From [Flavobacterium] thermophilum (GTDB taxonomy: Bacteria > Bacillota > Bacilli > Bacillales > Anoxybacillaceae): a DNA stretch of 64,000 nucleotides. Of this stretch, positions 1 to 8,788 are shown in pieces. Location: positions 1,364,001 through 1,428,000 of the forward strand of contig UGGS01000001.1 in the NCBI GenBank assembly GCA_900450595.1, written 5' to 3'. The first letter of the stretch is position 1, and each line of letters begins with the position of its first letter. The notes under the pieces were generated by a model. It worked only from the letters and a program-made list of their open reading frames with translations, ran no database searches and had not been told where the DNA came from. The translations under genes and the position numbers were made by a program.

Positions 1-17
1 AAGACTTCCCTGTTTAA

Positions 18-758
18 TTATTTAGATTGACGAATTTGACGCTCAATTTCAGCTTTTAATTTTGGCTCTGGAGCAAACTTCTCTTCCCAATGTGGCGGCT
101 TAATAATCTTACCATCTTCTTCACGATAACGAGGTTTACCATCTTCCCATAACTTACCCATATTAGCTTCTTGCACAATTTTAAATAAATTGAATGGTTT
201 TACACCTAGATGCACAAATGTTCCAAAGTTAAAATACATAATATCGGTTAATGCATCAGCTTGTGCAACTACAACATCTTCAATTTTTTCATTTTTATCT
301 AAGATTTTTTGGCTTACTTTTTCCAATCCTTCTTTAAATTGATTAAATAACTCTAAGAATTTTTCTTTATCGCCTTTTACAGTTGAATATAGAAATTCAA
401 CTAATTCCTCACCTGTCCATACAGCACGCTTCAATGCTAAATCGGATGGAATTGGAGTTGGTTTATCAGCTACATGATGACCAAATGCTTTGTGAAATTC
501 ACGTACCATATAATACATTTCGTTTGGATTATATTTCTTGAATGTTTTAACTTTCTTTTTACGTTCGCGGTATTTCACAACATTTTTAATATCTGTTTCG
601 ATTAATTTTGTTGTACGTTGACCCTTTTCTTTATCAAAATTAACAATCACTTCGACTACTGCTTTATTACCTTTTGTAGAATAGAGTCGTCCTTTTTGTT
701 TTTCTTGTTTCATCCATACAAGCATGCCTTTTTGAAGTTTTTGTTGTTTGTTTGCCAT
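18..758 (-). CDS. MazG-like NTP pyrophosphohydrolase-type protein
   Basis: The 246-aa protein has a basic N-terminal region (residues 1-75, many Lys and Arg), then an all-alpha region containing EFHKAFGH, TGEELVEFLY and the segment VVAQADALTDIMYFNFGT. This pattern is typical of the all-alpha MazG / phosphoribosyl-ATP pyrophosphohydrolase superfamily, where the acidic residues would bind magnesium. Phage members are thought to act on nucleotides. It starts at ATG with a GGAGAGG site eight bases upstream. It lies downstream of a thioredoxin and the ribonucleotide reductase genes, which fits a nucleotide-pool role. The family is supported by motif pattern only; the substrate is unknown. Confidence 0.7.
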   Translation of the reverse strand: MANKQQKLQKGMLVWMKQEKQKGRLYSTKGNKAVVEVIVNFDKEKGQRTTKLIETDIKNVVKYRERKKKVKTFKKYNPNEMYYMVREFHKAFGHHVADKPTPIPSDLALKRAVWTGEELVEFLYSTVKGDKEKFLELFNQFKEGLEKVSQKILDKNEKIEDVVVAQADALTDIMYFNFGTFVHLGVKPFNLFKIVQEANMGKLWEDGKPRYREEDGKIIKPPHWEEKFAPEPKLKAEIERQIRQSK

Positions 759-822
759 ATCTATACCTCTCCTTTTATATTATATTTTTTATTTAGAGGG
801 GGAGTAAATCCCCCTTCTTAAC

Positions 823-1068
823 TTATTGCAATTTAGAAATCATTTTTTGAATTTCGTCAGGCTTAAAGCCAATCGAGCGTTGAATTTCATTACCTTCGTC
901 ATCAAGAAGAATAGTGACTGGCGTTGACATGATTCCATATTTCACTGCAACGTCTGGATTTTCTAATACATTAATAGCTTCATGTTCTACATTGTGAGAC
1001 TCAAGAAATTGTGAAACCATTTGACAAGGACGGCATGAAGGTTGATACAGTTTTAATAAACGATACAT
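823..1068 (-). CDS. thioredoxin/glutaredoxin-like protein
   Basis: An 81-aa thioredoxin-fold protein with a CRPC active site at residues 12-15 and the cis-proline motif MSTPVT near residue 50. It is short for thioredoxin and closer in size to NrdH-type redoxins. It probably supplies electrons to the ribonucleotide reductase encoded just upstream in the same operon. An ATG nine bases further upstream abuts the GGAGAGGAG ribosome site, so the second ATG (start 1068) is preferred. Confidence 0.85.
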   Translation of the reverse strand: MYRLLKLYQPSCRPCQMVSQFLESHNVEHEAINVLENPDVAVKYGIMSTPVTILLDDEGNEIQRSIGFKPDEIQKMISKLQ

Positions 1069-1092
1069 AACAAACATCTCCTCTCCATATAA

Positions 1093-2142
1093 TTACAACT
1101 CATCAAAACCATTATCATCTGTTGTTTTTGCATATGATCTAGGTCTGTTTTCAAAAAAGTCAGTTTTACTCAAATTAATATTTTCATCGCTAAATACACG
1201 AATCCACGGCATCGAGTTTTCAGTTGCATCATATAAATCTTCAAGCCCCAACATTCGCAAGCGTTTATTGCCGAGATATTTAATGTATTCAGTCATTTCA
1301 TCCACATCAATACCATCAATATCTCTCAATACGTATCGTGACCATTCAATTTCATATTGAACCGCCTGATCGATATACTCATAAATCCATTTAGAAAATT
1401 CCCCATCTTCATCTACCTCTGGATTCTCCCCTAACACAGCTCGCAACAATTGTGAAATAAAATAGCTGTGACACAATTCATCTTTATTGATATAACTAAT
1501 CATTGTCGAAGTTTTTAACATTTTTTGATTCCGCGCTAAGTTGTAGAAAAATGCAAATCCCGAATAAAAGTTAATTCCTTCTAGCACAATTGAAGCTACT
1601 AGTGCTTTACAGAATGTATAAACATTAGGATTACTTCTAAATTCTTCATATACCTCAATTACATGCTTATTGCGTTCGTAAATTTGAGGTGTTGTACGAG
1701 CCATTTCAAATGCTCTGTTTTGTTCCGATAACTTTTCAATAGAAGCTAAAACATATGAATAAGATTGGTTATGAACTACTTCTTGTTGCTCAATAATGGA
1801 GAAATTAGCTTTTACACTTGGATCAGTAATATATTCTTTGATCACTCCAATGAAATTTGGTTGAACAGAATCCAAAATTGATAGCAATCCAATAATATGT
1901 AAAAATGCATCTCTCTCACGTTCAGATAATTTTTTCCATTGTTTAATATCATCAGACATATTAATTTCAAACGGTGTCCAGAAGTTCCCTAGCAACATTT
2001 TATAAATGTCATAGAAATTACTATATTTAATATCATTCCAATTTAGAATACCACTCGCTTTACCATTGATAATGCTTGTTGCTTTGTTTGGATTTGATGG
2101 TTCTAATAGTTTTACTTTTGCTAATTTATCATATTTACCCAT
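1093..2142 (-). CDS. nrdF: ribonucleotide reductase small subunit (class Ib-like)
   Basis: A 349-aa ferritin-like radical subunit of ribonucleoside-diphosphate reductase, which makes dNDPs from NDPs. Metal ligands are recognisable: D91 in SILDS, E121 and H124 in EVVHNQSYSY, then an acidic residue in IVLEG and a further E and H in KDELCH. Tyr128 sits four residues after the metal-binding His, the position of the radical tyrosine in NrdF. The GGAGG ribosome site of this gene lies inside the last codons of nrdI, so the two are probably translationally coupled. No intron or intein is seen, unlike nrdF of SPbeta. Confidence 0.95.
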   Translation of the reverse strand: MGKYDKLAKVKLLEPSNPNKATSIINGKASGILNWNDIKYSNFYDIYKMLLGNFWTPFEINMSDDIKQWKKLSERERDAFLHIIGLLSILDSVQPNFIGVIKEYITDPSVKANFSIIEQQEVVHNQSYSYVLASIEKLSEQNRAFEMARTTPQIYERNKHVIEVYEEFRSNPNVYTFCKALVASIVLEGINFYSGFAFFYNLARNQKMLKTSTMISYINKDELCHSYFISQLLRAVLGENPEVDEDGEFSKWIYEYIDQAVQYEIEWSRYVLRDIDGIDVDEMTEYIKYLGNKRLRMLGLEDLYDATENSMPWIRVFSDENINLSKTDFFENRPRSYAKTTDDNGFDEL

Positions 2143-2145
2143 ACA

Positions 2146-2586
2146 CTAAACCTCCATTAAAATTTTATTGATAAATTCTATTGGTAAATGCTTTTGATTG
2201 CCTCTAGGAGATTGTTCAATTTTTAATTTTCCTAATACAGTTGTAACTTTTGATAAATGATATTCCATTTCATCAACTGCTCGACAATAATATGTCCACA
2301 TTGTTTCACCTGTACCGAATACTGCAACCTTCGGTAATTTCAATTGTTTTTCCTTAATGATATATTTTAAGCAATTCCTCATTTCTTCAGGTAATTTACC
2401 GTTTCCCCATGTATAAGAACCAAATAAGATTAAATCTTTATTATTTATATAATCATCTTTAATTTGTTTGTGATAGATGTTGATGCAAGTGGTATTGTGA
2501 CCACCTGCAATCAACACCTCATTAATCATTTCAGCAACTTCTTTTGTGTTACCTGTTTGCGATGTATATATAATAGAGATATTCAT
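2146..2586 (-). CDS. nrdI: NrdI flavodoxin-like activator of ribonucleotide reductase
   Basis: A 146-aa protein with the N-terminal flavodoxin FMN phosphate loop YTSQTGNTKEV and a glycine loop GSYTWGNGKLP. NrdI delivers oxidant for assembly of the Mn-tyrosyl cofactor of NrdF in class Ib systems. It lies between nrdE and nrdF, as in Bacillus operons. The start ATG has GAGGGGATG just upstream. Confidence 0.92.
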   Translation of the reverse strand: MNISIIYTSQTGNTKEVAEMINEVLIAGGHNTTCINIYHKQIKDDYINNKDLILFGSYTWGNGKLPEEMRNCLKYIIKEKQLKLPKVAVFGTGETMWTYYCRAVDEMEYHLSKVTTVLGKLKIEQSPRGNQKHLPIEFINKILMEV

Positions 2587-2600
2587 TTTTCATCCCCTCA

Positions 2601-4910
2601 TTAAGAAGCACAACTTTCACATTCTTCAATTGTTAAAGCTGTGCTACGTACATAATACGTTGACTTCAACCCCGATTTCCATGCCGTTAAATGAATATTG
2701 AGCAAGTCTTTCGCTTTAATATTATTACGAACATAAATGTTAAAACTTAATGATTGGTCAACATGTCTTTGTCTTGCTGCATTTTGTTTAATACTCATAA
2801 TTTGATCAACTTGATATGCATTTGTATAGAACCATGTTGTTTTAGGATTTAAATCAGGTACAGTAACAGGAATTTTATAGTTTTTCTTTTCTTCAAAATA
2901 TAAGCGATTAAATACTGGATCGCAAGCAGCAGTGCCATTTGCTAATACCGATGTTGATCCGTTAGGAGCAGGACTCATGAGATATCCATTTCTTAAACCA
3001 TATTTCATCACTTCTTGTTTTAATGTATCCCAATCTAAATCATCATGTGATTTATATTCACGAATTTCAAAGTATTTACCTGTATGCCAATCTGAACCTT
3101 CGAATAATGGATAAGCCCCTTTTTCTTTAGCTAATTCATTACTTGCTTTAATTGTGAGATATGCAATTTTCTCAAATAATTTATCTGCGAATTCTACACT
3201 TTCTTCACTATCCCACATAATTCCGTTTAGTGCCAACAGATGATGCCATGAAAATGCACCTAAACCAATTGCGCGATATTTTTTATTCGTTAATACTGCT
3301 TGTAACACTTCAATGCGATCTTCGTTTAAATCAATAACGTTATCCAGCATACGAACTTGAATAGGAATTAGTCGCTCTAAAACACCATCTGGTACAGCAC
3401 GACCTAAATGGATACTAGATAAGTTACATACAACAAAATCACCCGGTTTTTTATGAATAATAATTTCTCCATCTTGTGTATATTCTTTAGTAACAATTGT
3501 TGGACTTTGATTTTGCGCGATCTCCGTGCAAAGGTTACTACAATAAATCATTCCTGCATGTTTGTTAGGATTCATACGATTAGCTTCATCACGATAGAAC
3601 ATATACGGTGTTCCTGTTTCTAATTGTGATTTCATGATACGTTTCATGATTTCAATAGCAGGAACACGTTCTTTGCTTAGTTCAGGATGATTAACACATT
3701 CTTCGTATTTTTCTCTAAATGAACCTGAACCACGTTCTTCATCATAAAAATCTTCAAGTCCTAATGGGTTTCCGTTTTCATCTTTCCAACCCATAACTTT
3801 TTTAACTTCATGTGGGTCAAATAAATACCAGTCACCACGTTTTTCGACTTGTTCCATGAATAAATCGGGGATACATACACCATAGAACAAATCATGAGCT
3901 TTTGTTCTTTCATCACCGTTATTCAATTTCGCATCTAAGAATGCGAAAATATCTTTATGCCATACATCCAAATAGACGGCGATACTTCCTTGTCGTGTAC
4001 CAAGCTGGTCTACTGAAACAGCCGTATTGTTTAATTGTCTCATCCACGGGATAACGCCCGATGAAATACCTTTAAACCCTTTAATATCGCTTCCTCGGCT
4101 ACGAATCTTTCCTAAATATACGCCGATTCCGCCAGCACCTTTTGATAATCTTGCAACATCTGTGTTTGATTCATAAATTCCGATTAAGCTATCATCGACA
4201 GTATCAATAAAGCAACTTGATAACTGACCATATGATTTACCTGCGTTTGCATATGTAGGAGTTGCGACTGTCATATATTGATTGGATAATGCCCAATATG
4301 CTTCTTTTACCAATTCCATTCGTTTTGATTTATCTTCTTTTGACATTAATGTTAATGCAATTGTTAAAAATCTCTCTTGAGGAAGTTCATAAATCTCACC
4401 GTTATATCCTTTAGCTAAGTATCTGTCTACCAATGTTCTTAGTCCAATATATGTAAACAATTTATCTTTTTCAGGATCAATGAAAGTTGATGCTAATTTA
4501 ATTTCTTCTTTAGTATATTCTCGTAAAATTAATTCGTCATATACACCCAAATCAGCCAATTTCTTTTGCAACCCATAGTAACTACCATATTTCTCGCTAG
4601 CATCATACGAACGATTATACGCTGCCTGTTTATATAATTGTTTTAAGTAAACTCGTGCTGCCACAAAAGTCCAATCAGGTTCTTCAATTGTAATATTATC
4701 TAATGCATTAAGAATTAGTTTATTTGTAATCTCTTCTGCTTTATATTCTTCGTGTGAAGTTATTGTTTTGATAATACGTTCAATGTATTTATCCGATTTT
4801 AAATGTGGAAAATCTGCTAAGATATTAGACACAAAATTTCTCAGACGTTGTTCATTAAAAGGTAGTCTGCGTTTTCCGTTGTCTTTTGTGATGATTGTCA
4901 ACGTGACCAC
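2601..4910 (-). CDS. nrdE: ribonucleotide reductase large subunit with N-terminal ATP-cone
   Basis: A 769-aa catalytic subunit. Residues about 1-95 (DNGKRRLPFNEQRL through FVAARVYLKQ) form an ATP-cone, the allosteric activity domain usually present in NrdA and missing or partial in class Ib NrdE; this explains the length above about 700 aa. The barrel carries ATPTYANAG, SSCFIDTVDDS, NLCTEI and the C-terminal redox pair CESC. It is ordered nrdE-nrdI-nrdF on the minus strand. Translation probably starts at GTG after AAGGAG. No intron or intein is seen. Confidence 0.93.
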   Translation of the reverse strand: MVTLTIITKDNGKRRLPFNEQRLRNFVSNILADFPHLKSDKYIERIIKTITSHEEYKAEEITNKLILNALDNITIEEPDWTFVAARVYLKQLYKQAAYNRSYDASEKYGSYYGLQKKLADLGVYDELILREYTKEEIKLASTFIDPEKDKLFTYIGLRTLVDRYLAKGYNGEIYELPQERFLTIALTLMSKEDKSKRMELVKEAYWALSNQYMTVATPTYANAGKSYGQLSSCFIDTVDDSLIGIYESNTDVARLSKGAGGIGVYLGKIRSRGSDIKGFKGISSGVIPWMRQLNNTAVSVDQLGTRQGSIAVYLDVWHKDIFAFLDAKLNNGDERTKAHDLFYGVCIPDLFMEQVEKRGDWYLFDPHEVKKVMGWKDENGNPLGLEDFYDEERGSGSFREKYEECVNHPELSKERVPAIEIMKRIMKSQLETGTPYMFYRDEANRMNPNKHAGMIYCSNLCTEIAQNQSPTIVTKEYTQDGEIIIHKKPGDFVVCNLSSIHLGRAVPDGVLERLIPIQVRMLDNVIDLNEDRIEVLQAVLTNKKYRAIGLGAFSWHHLLALNGIMWDSEESVEFADKLFEKIAYLTIKASNELAKEKGAYPLFEGSDWHTGKYFEIREYKSHDDLDWDTLKQEVMKYGLRNGYLMSPAPNGSTSVLANGTAACDPVFNRLYFEEKKNYKIPVTVPDLNPKTTWFYTNAYQVDQIMSIKQNAARQRHVDQSLSFNIYVRNNIKAKDLLNIHLTAWKSGLKSTYYVRSTALTIEECESCAS

Positions 4911-4931
4911 TTCTCCTTCTCTATGTAATTT

Positions 4932-5189
4932 TTATTCATACAACTCCATCCCGTCATTATATGTATAAACTGCTACATCCGCCTCTTTTAAATTGATCAC
5001 CGCCATTTCTCTATAACCTCTAGCCATTTCCTCTTTATCAATTCTCTTCACTGGTTTATAATGTTTTTTAAGAATTTTTCTTGGAATTACAAACGTATAC
5101 CCATCATCTTTTTTGGCAACATACCCTTCTTCACACTTACCAACTATGGAAAATAGAAAATCTTTATGTGCAAAGTACACATTATTCAA
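4932..5189 (-). CDS. hypothetical protein, 85 aa
   Basis: Not recognised. The N-terminal half is beta-rich. The end (RGYREMAVINLKEADVAVYTYNDGMELYE) resembles the C-terminal stretch of some CopG/MazE-type antitoxins (RGYxEMAxINL). No adjacent toxin gene is evident, so this is only a weak hint. It is the gene directly upstream of nrdE on the minus strand. Confidence 0.6.
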   Translation of the reverse strand: MNNVYFAHKDFLFSIVGKCEEGYVAKKDDGYTFVIPRKILKKHYKPVKRIDKEEMARGYREMAVINLKEADVAVYTYNDGMELYE

Positions 5190-5203
5190 CTCCTTTTTAT
5201 ATT

Positions 5204-5437
5204 TTATTTGAATGCACTAACTGTTGTTAGTACGCCATTATTCAATCGTGCTTCTTCTTCAAAATACACAACTGCTTCACTACGTTGTTTGGCTGTGTAT
5301 GTATATAAATATGATTTTCCATCAGGCATTTCAATAACGCCATACCACTTCTTTTCGAGAACTGGTTTTGTTTCTGCTTGGTTTGAGAATACTGTTTGTT
5401 TAAATGGTTGAGTTGATCGTTTGAAGCGTTTCATCAA
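5204..5437 (-). CDS. hypothetical protein, 77 aa
   Basis: Not recognised. A small basic protein with a central beta-hairpin-like segment (KKWYGVIEMPDGKSYLYTYT). The start ATG has AAGGAGG upstream. It is the first gene after the promoter at 5519-5547 and so heads the operon running into the nrd genes. Confidence 0.6.
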   Translation of the reverse strand: MMKRFKRSTQPFKQTVFSNQAETKPVLEKKWYGVIEMPDGKSYLYTYTAKQRSEAVVYFEEEARLNNGVLTTVSAFK

Positions 5438-5518
5438 TATCCTCCTTAATTTTTATTATTATATTATATTTATTTTAAAAGATTTATATATTACATTACC
5501 ATCACCACCTTCAATGTT

Positions 5519-5547
5519 AGTATATAACATTTACGATATCTTGTCTA
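5519..5547 (-). promoter_or_regulatory. sigma-A-type promoter upstream of the nrd operon
   Basis: On the minus strand TAGACA (5547-5542) and TATACT (5524-5519) are separated by 17 bases. An AT-rich block (AAATAAATTATAAAAATA) lies just upstream and may act as an UP element. The same block recurs before other promoters in the window. Confidence 0.6.
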
Positions 5548-5670
5548 TATTATTTTTATAATTTATTTAAATTTTTATTTGTTAAAACTAACTGTTTCAT
5601 TCCTATTGTTTCACAGAATTATTTCTAATTCAATTATATTTTTATAATTATATTAAGTCAAGCATTATTT

Positions 5671-5859
5671 TTAAGAAAAGTAAATTTCATTATGTAAATT
5701 TGATAATACACTATGTATTTTGCTCAGCTTTAAATAGTATTCTTTCCATCTATCTGTATTAATTTCAATGTCATCTTCTAACTCTTGTTCCAATTCAAAT
5801 AAATATTCATTAAGCTGATCTAAAAGATATAACAGCTCTTGCTTTTTATCATCACTCAT
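5671..5859 (-). CDS. hypothetical acidic helical protein, 62 aa
   Basis: Not recognised. An acidic, leucine-rich and probably helical small protein (ELLYLLDQLNEYLFELEQELEDD). The ATG at 5859 is preferred over one three codons earlier because it has GGTG at the right distance and overlaps the end of the upstream membrane-protein gene by eight bases, which suggests translational coupling. Confidence 0.55.
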   Translation of the reverse strand: MSDDKKQELLYLLDQLNEYLFELEQELEDDIEINTDRWKEYYLKLSKIHSVLSNLHNEIYFS

Positions 5860-5971
5860 AATAATCACCTTTTATATTATATTTTTCATACATACTTCCA
5901 CCGATGATGATTGCCATCATTAAAGCACCAATTGAGCCACCGAGAATGAATCCGATGATAAATGAAATCAT
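5852..5971 (-). CDS. small membrane protein with glycine zipper, 39 aa
   Basis: A 39-aa protein beginning MISFIIGFILGGSIGALMMA. It has one transmembrane helix with GxxxG-type packing and a short polar tail. It resembles the small DUF3789-type phage membrane proteins. The start follows GGTGAAAT, and its stop overlaps the next gene start. Confidence 0.65.
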   Translation of the reverse strand: MISFIIGFILGGSIGALMMAIIIGGSMYEKYNIKGDYYE

Positions 5972-5980
5972 ATTTCACCT

Positions 5981-6382
5981 CTATTGTCTCAACATATATG
6001 CTTTGCCGTCTTCAAAATAAACTAAATCAATTTCAATTAATTTTTCACCTGTACGTTTATTAATAAATGAATCTAATGTATAAGGATCATAATAAACTTC
6101 ATCCATTTGTGATGTATCCATTTCACATTCACCTATGTATAATCCATTAAGTACGGCATGTACATTTTTTCGTTTCTTTTTTAAAACTCTTTGCCTTCCT
6201 GTTTCTGATACTTTGCATTTTACATTTTCAATTCTAAATCTGTCCGCATAAGCACAAACCAATCCTGTCTTTTTATCTTTGATACTAAAACACTTGCGGT
6301 TGAGATTCCTGTATACTGCCACTTCTTGACCTTGTTCTAACTTTCTATCTTTAACTATTTCTAACACATTTTTCACCTCCAA
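5981..6382 (-). CDS. hypothetical protein, 133 aa
   Basis: Not recognised. A beta-rich basic protein with repeated short strands (EVAVYRNLNRKCFSIKDKKTG; RVLKKKRKNVHAVLNG). The size and strand pattern would fit a small modified-base or RNA-associated phage protein, but no motif supports a function. AGGTG precedes the ATG. Confidence 0.6.
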   Translation of the reverse strand: MEVKNVLEIVKDRKLEQGQEVAVYRNLNRKCFSIKDKKTGLVCAYADRFRIENVKCKVSETGRQRVLKKKRKNVHAVLNGLYIGECEMDTSQMDEVYYDPYTLDSFINKRTGEKLIEIDLVYFEDGKAYMLRQ

Positions 6383-6411
6383 ACCTATAAAATATGATTT
6401 TTGTTTAGACT

Positions 6412-6969
6412 TTAAATTACCTTAATCTCTTGTTTATCGGTATTATCCCACACAAAGAAAGCATAAGATGTTGCATCTGTTTTATTGTTAACGAATTTAG
6501 GTCTGCTTGAGAGTATGTATAATTTATTTACTTGGTGTCGCTGCCAAAATTCATATCTTGCTTTACTTTCAAGAAATGCTGTTCTGAGTAACATAATAAT
6601 TTCAGCATCAGGATACAATTCTTTGCAACGTAAAATAAATTCTTTTGCTTTTGAAAATGGTGGATTTGTTATAATTGTCTTTACTTCGTGAACAGGCAAT
6701 AATTCAGTAAGAAAATCTTTATGGAAAATATAATCTGCCCCACTATTAATTAAATTTTGATACTCTTCTTGTCTAATTTCGTTTGCAACGATTATATTTT
6801 TATAACCTTTATCACGAATAGCTTGAATGAAATTGCCACATCCGGCACAAGGCTCAAGAATAATTCCATCTTTTAATTGATAATGATCTAAAAAGTTATG
6901 TATTACTTCAACTGGTGTCGGATAAAAATCATATTCGATTCGCTTTGTTCCACGATTTGTAGCTGACAT
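6412..6969 (-). CDS. DNA adenine methyltransferase-like protein
   Basis: The 185-aa protein shows SAM-binding motif I as LEPCAGCGNFIQAI near residue 40 followed by catalytic motif IV as TNPPFSKAKEF near residue 103. This order and the NPPF tetrad are typical of N6-adenine methyltransferases. The N-terminal FYPTPVEVI segment is also common in phage enzymes of this type. It is intact, unlike several neighbouring methyltransferases. Target site unknown; it may protect phage DNA from host restriction. Confidence 0.75.
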   Translation of the reverse strand: MSATNRGTKRIEYDFYPTPVEVIHNFLDHYQLKDGIILEPCAGCGNFIQAIRDKGYKNIIVANEIRQEEYQNLINSGADYIFHKDFLTELLPVHEVKTIITNPPFSKAKEFILRCKELYPDAEIIMLLRTAFLESKARYEFWQRHQVNKLYILSSRPKFVNNKTDATSYAFFVWDNTDKQEIKVI

Positions 6970-6982
6970 TCAATCACCTCTC

Positions 6983-7717
6983 CTATGTATATAATTTATT
7001 TATATTTTTCAAATCGTTATGTATTTCAATATTATCCAATCGCTGATTAGCTATTTCTACATATTCTCTTTCAATTTCAAAAGCTAAAAACTTCCTCTTA
7101 TTTTTAATTGCAGCGATACATGTAGAGCCCGTTCCAGCAAAAACATCTAACACTACATCACCATTATTCGATGAGTTTGTTATTAAACATTCCAACAATT
7201 CAACAGGTTTTTCTGTAGGGTGTGTTTTATTCTTTACATTATCAAATTCTAAAATTTGAAAAGTCCCCATATTGTTAATGTTTTTTGCTTTGCCTTTTCG
7301 TAAAAATACAATAAATTCAGCATTTTTCAGATAGTATCTGTTTGGCGAATGTTTGCTTTTCTTCCAAACCAATATGTTTAAAAGTTTAAAGCCTGCTTTT
7401 TCACATGCATTTAATAACTCCATTAAATTACGGTCGTTACACATTACATAACAATGTGAAGCAGGTTTTAATACTCTATAGACTTCTGATAACCAGTCAT
7501 CAAACTTGATTTCATTATGATTAAACACTTTACCTTTCTGCAAATCGGTAGCACCTTTTAGTTTTACTGCGTTATTTGTACAGCCACCTTGAATCAACTT
7601 GTATGGTGGGTCTGTAACAACTAAATCAATACTCTCATCAGGAATTAGTTTTAACCCTTCTAAGGCATCTATTTGATATATTCTATTTAATTCTAAACTA
7701 CCTAATAATTCTTTCAT
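6983..7717 (-). CDS. beta-class DNA methyltransferase
   Basis: A 244-aa enzyme with motif IV (VVTDPPYKL) near residue 36 and motif I (LDVFAGTGSTCIAAI) near the C-terminus, the permuted order of beta-class N6A/N4C methyltransferases. The first 28 residues and the last 20 closely match the paralogue at 28573-29349, while the middle (target recognition) part differs. ATG start with GGAGGG upstream. Probably anti-restriction or epigenetic. Confidence 0.85.
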   Translation of the reverse strand: MKELLGSLELNRIYQIDALEGLKLIPDESIDLVVTDPPYKLIQGGCTNNAVKLKGATDLQKGKVFNHNEIKFDDWLSEVYRVLKPASHCYVMCNDRNLMELLNACEKAGFKLLNILVWKKSKHSPNRYYLKNAEFIVFLRKGKAKNINNMGTFQILEFDNVKNKTHPTEKPVELLECLITNSSNNGDVVLDVFAGTGSTCIAAIKNKRKFLAFEIEREYVEIANQRLDNIEIHNDLKNINKLYT

Positions 7718-7762
7718 CCAAACCCTCCATCATTATAAAGTTATTAATTTTAAATAAAACCA

Positions 7763-7909
7763 CTATTTTATTATATTTATTTCTTCAAGTCTCTTTTCAG
7801 TAATCTCAATAGCTCTTGGATTGATATCACAACCTATATATTGTCTTCCTAACTCTTTAGCAACAACTAATGTAGTTCCACTTCCACAAAAAAAATCTGC
7901 TACAATATC
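7763..7909 (-). pseudogene. C-terminal fragment of a DNA methyltransferase
   Basis: An open frame of 48 codons encodes DIVADFFCGSGTTLVVAKEL through CDINPRAIEITEKRLEEI, an intact motif I end of a beta-class methyltransferase. It is preceded by an in-frame TAG at 7910-7912 and no DPPY motif lies upstream, so it looks like the remnant of a deleted or recombined gene. The surrounding 7910-8017 holds no other gene I can support. Confidence 0.7.
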
Positions 7910-8017
7910 CTACACTCCATTTAATTCAATCAAATTATCACCTACCTTCATAATTATCTATAAAATGTATGTTTCATTCAAACAAATCTTTATACTTGCC
8001 AACTATATCAAATCTAA

Positions 8018-8788
8018 TTAATCCGTAATTTCAACTTCATAATTAATTAAAGCTTCATAAAGTCTCTTAGGTATTCGATCTTTATATTCTTCCGCCACTT
8101 TTTTAATTATATTTTCTTTAAATTTTTTATATGCTTCGAACGCTTCTTCAGGTGTATTATATCTACCTAAATACACATTATTTCCTTTTTCATCCTTACA
8201 GTTTGCCTGATATTTTTTATCTCTCTTGTAAAAACATACTCCAATAGGCAAATCTCCTCTCAATTCATCTTTTTTCACAAATAGCAAATTAATTCTTTTT
8301 GGAACAAAGACACAGTAATCAGGGCTGTATGTTTTGTTCCCTTTTAATAAAATATCCTTATCTAATTCCATTTTTTCGTCATCAACTTCATAGTAATTCT
8401 CATCATACCATTTAGAAAAATTTTGAAAGTTATGCCATTCTTCTGCAACCGAACAACCCATATATGTAGGATATCTTTTATACAATTTATCACTGTAACA
8501 TCGTTCTAACATCCCTGTCCAAGTTGAATATTGTGGGCTTGGCTTACCGTTCTCGTATGGTTTATAGACACCTTCTCCAATATACCCAATTCCATAAACA
8601 GTTTTATCATACACACTTTTTACATCACCTTTACAAAATGCTTTCCAATTGGTGTGGACATGATTACCTTTTTCAAACTTTACCCAAATGTCTGTCGCAG
8701 AATTATACTCTACAACTTCCATCAATGATCCATAATTATTTTTATTTACTTGACCAAGTCTCTCTTCTCTTAAATTAACGCTTTTCAT
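8018..8788 (-). CDS. AP2-domain homing-endonuclease-like phage protein
   Basis: A 256-aa protein. The central part (STWTGMLERCYS, YPTYMGCSVAEEW, FSKWYDENYYE, ELDKDILLKGNKTYSPDYCVFVP) is characteristic of phage HNH-related proteins. The C-terminal part (GVCFYKRDKKYQA through LGRYNTPEEAFEAYKKFKE) matches an AP2-type DNA-binding module. Such proteins are often free-standing homing endonucleases or derivatives. The fourth codon of the longest frame is preferred as start (AAGGA eight bases upstream). It overlaps the upstream gene by 14 bases, typical of an inserted homing gene. Confidence 0.7.
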   Translation of the reverse strand: MKSVNLREERLGQVNKNNYGSLMEVVEYNSATDIWVKFEKGNHVHTNWKAFCKGDVKSVYDKTVYGIGYIGEGVYKPYENGKPSPQYSTWTGMLERCYSDKLYKRYPTYMGCSVAEEWHNFQNFSKWYDENYYEVDDEKMELDKDILLKGNKTYSPDYCVFVPKRINLLFVKKDELRGDLPIGVCFYKRDKKYQANCKDEKGNNVYLGRYNTPEEAFEAYKKFKENIIKKVAEEYKDRIPKRLYEALINYEVEITD

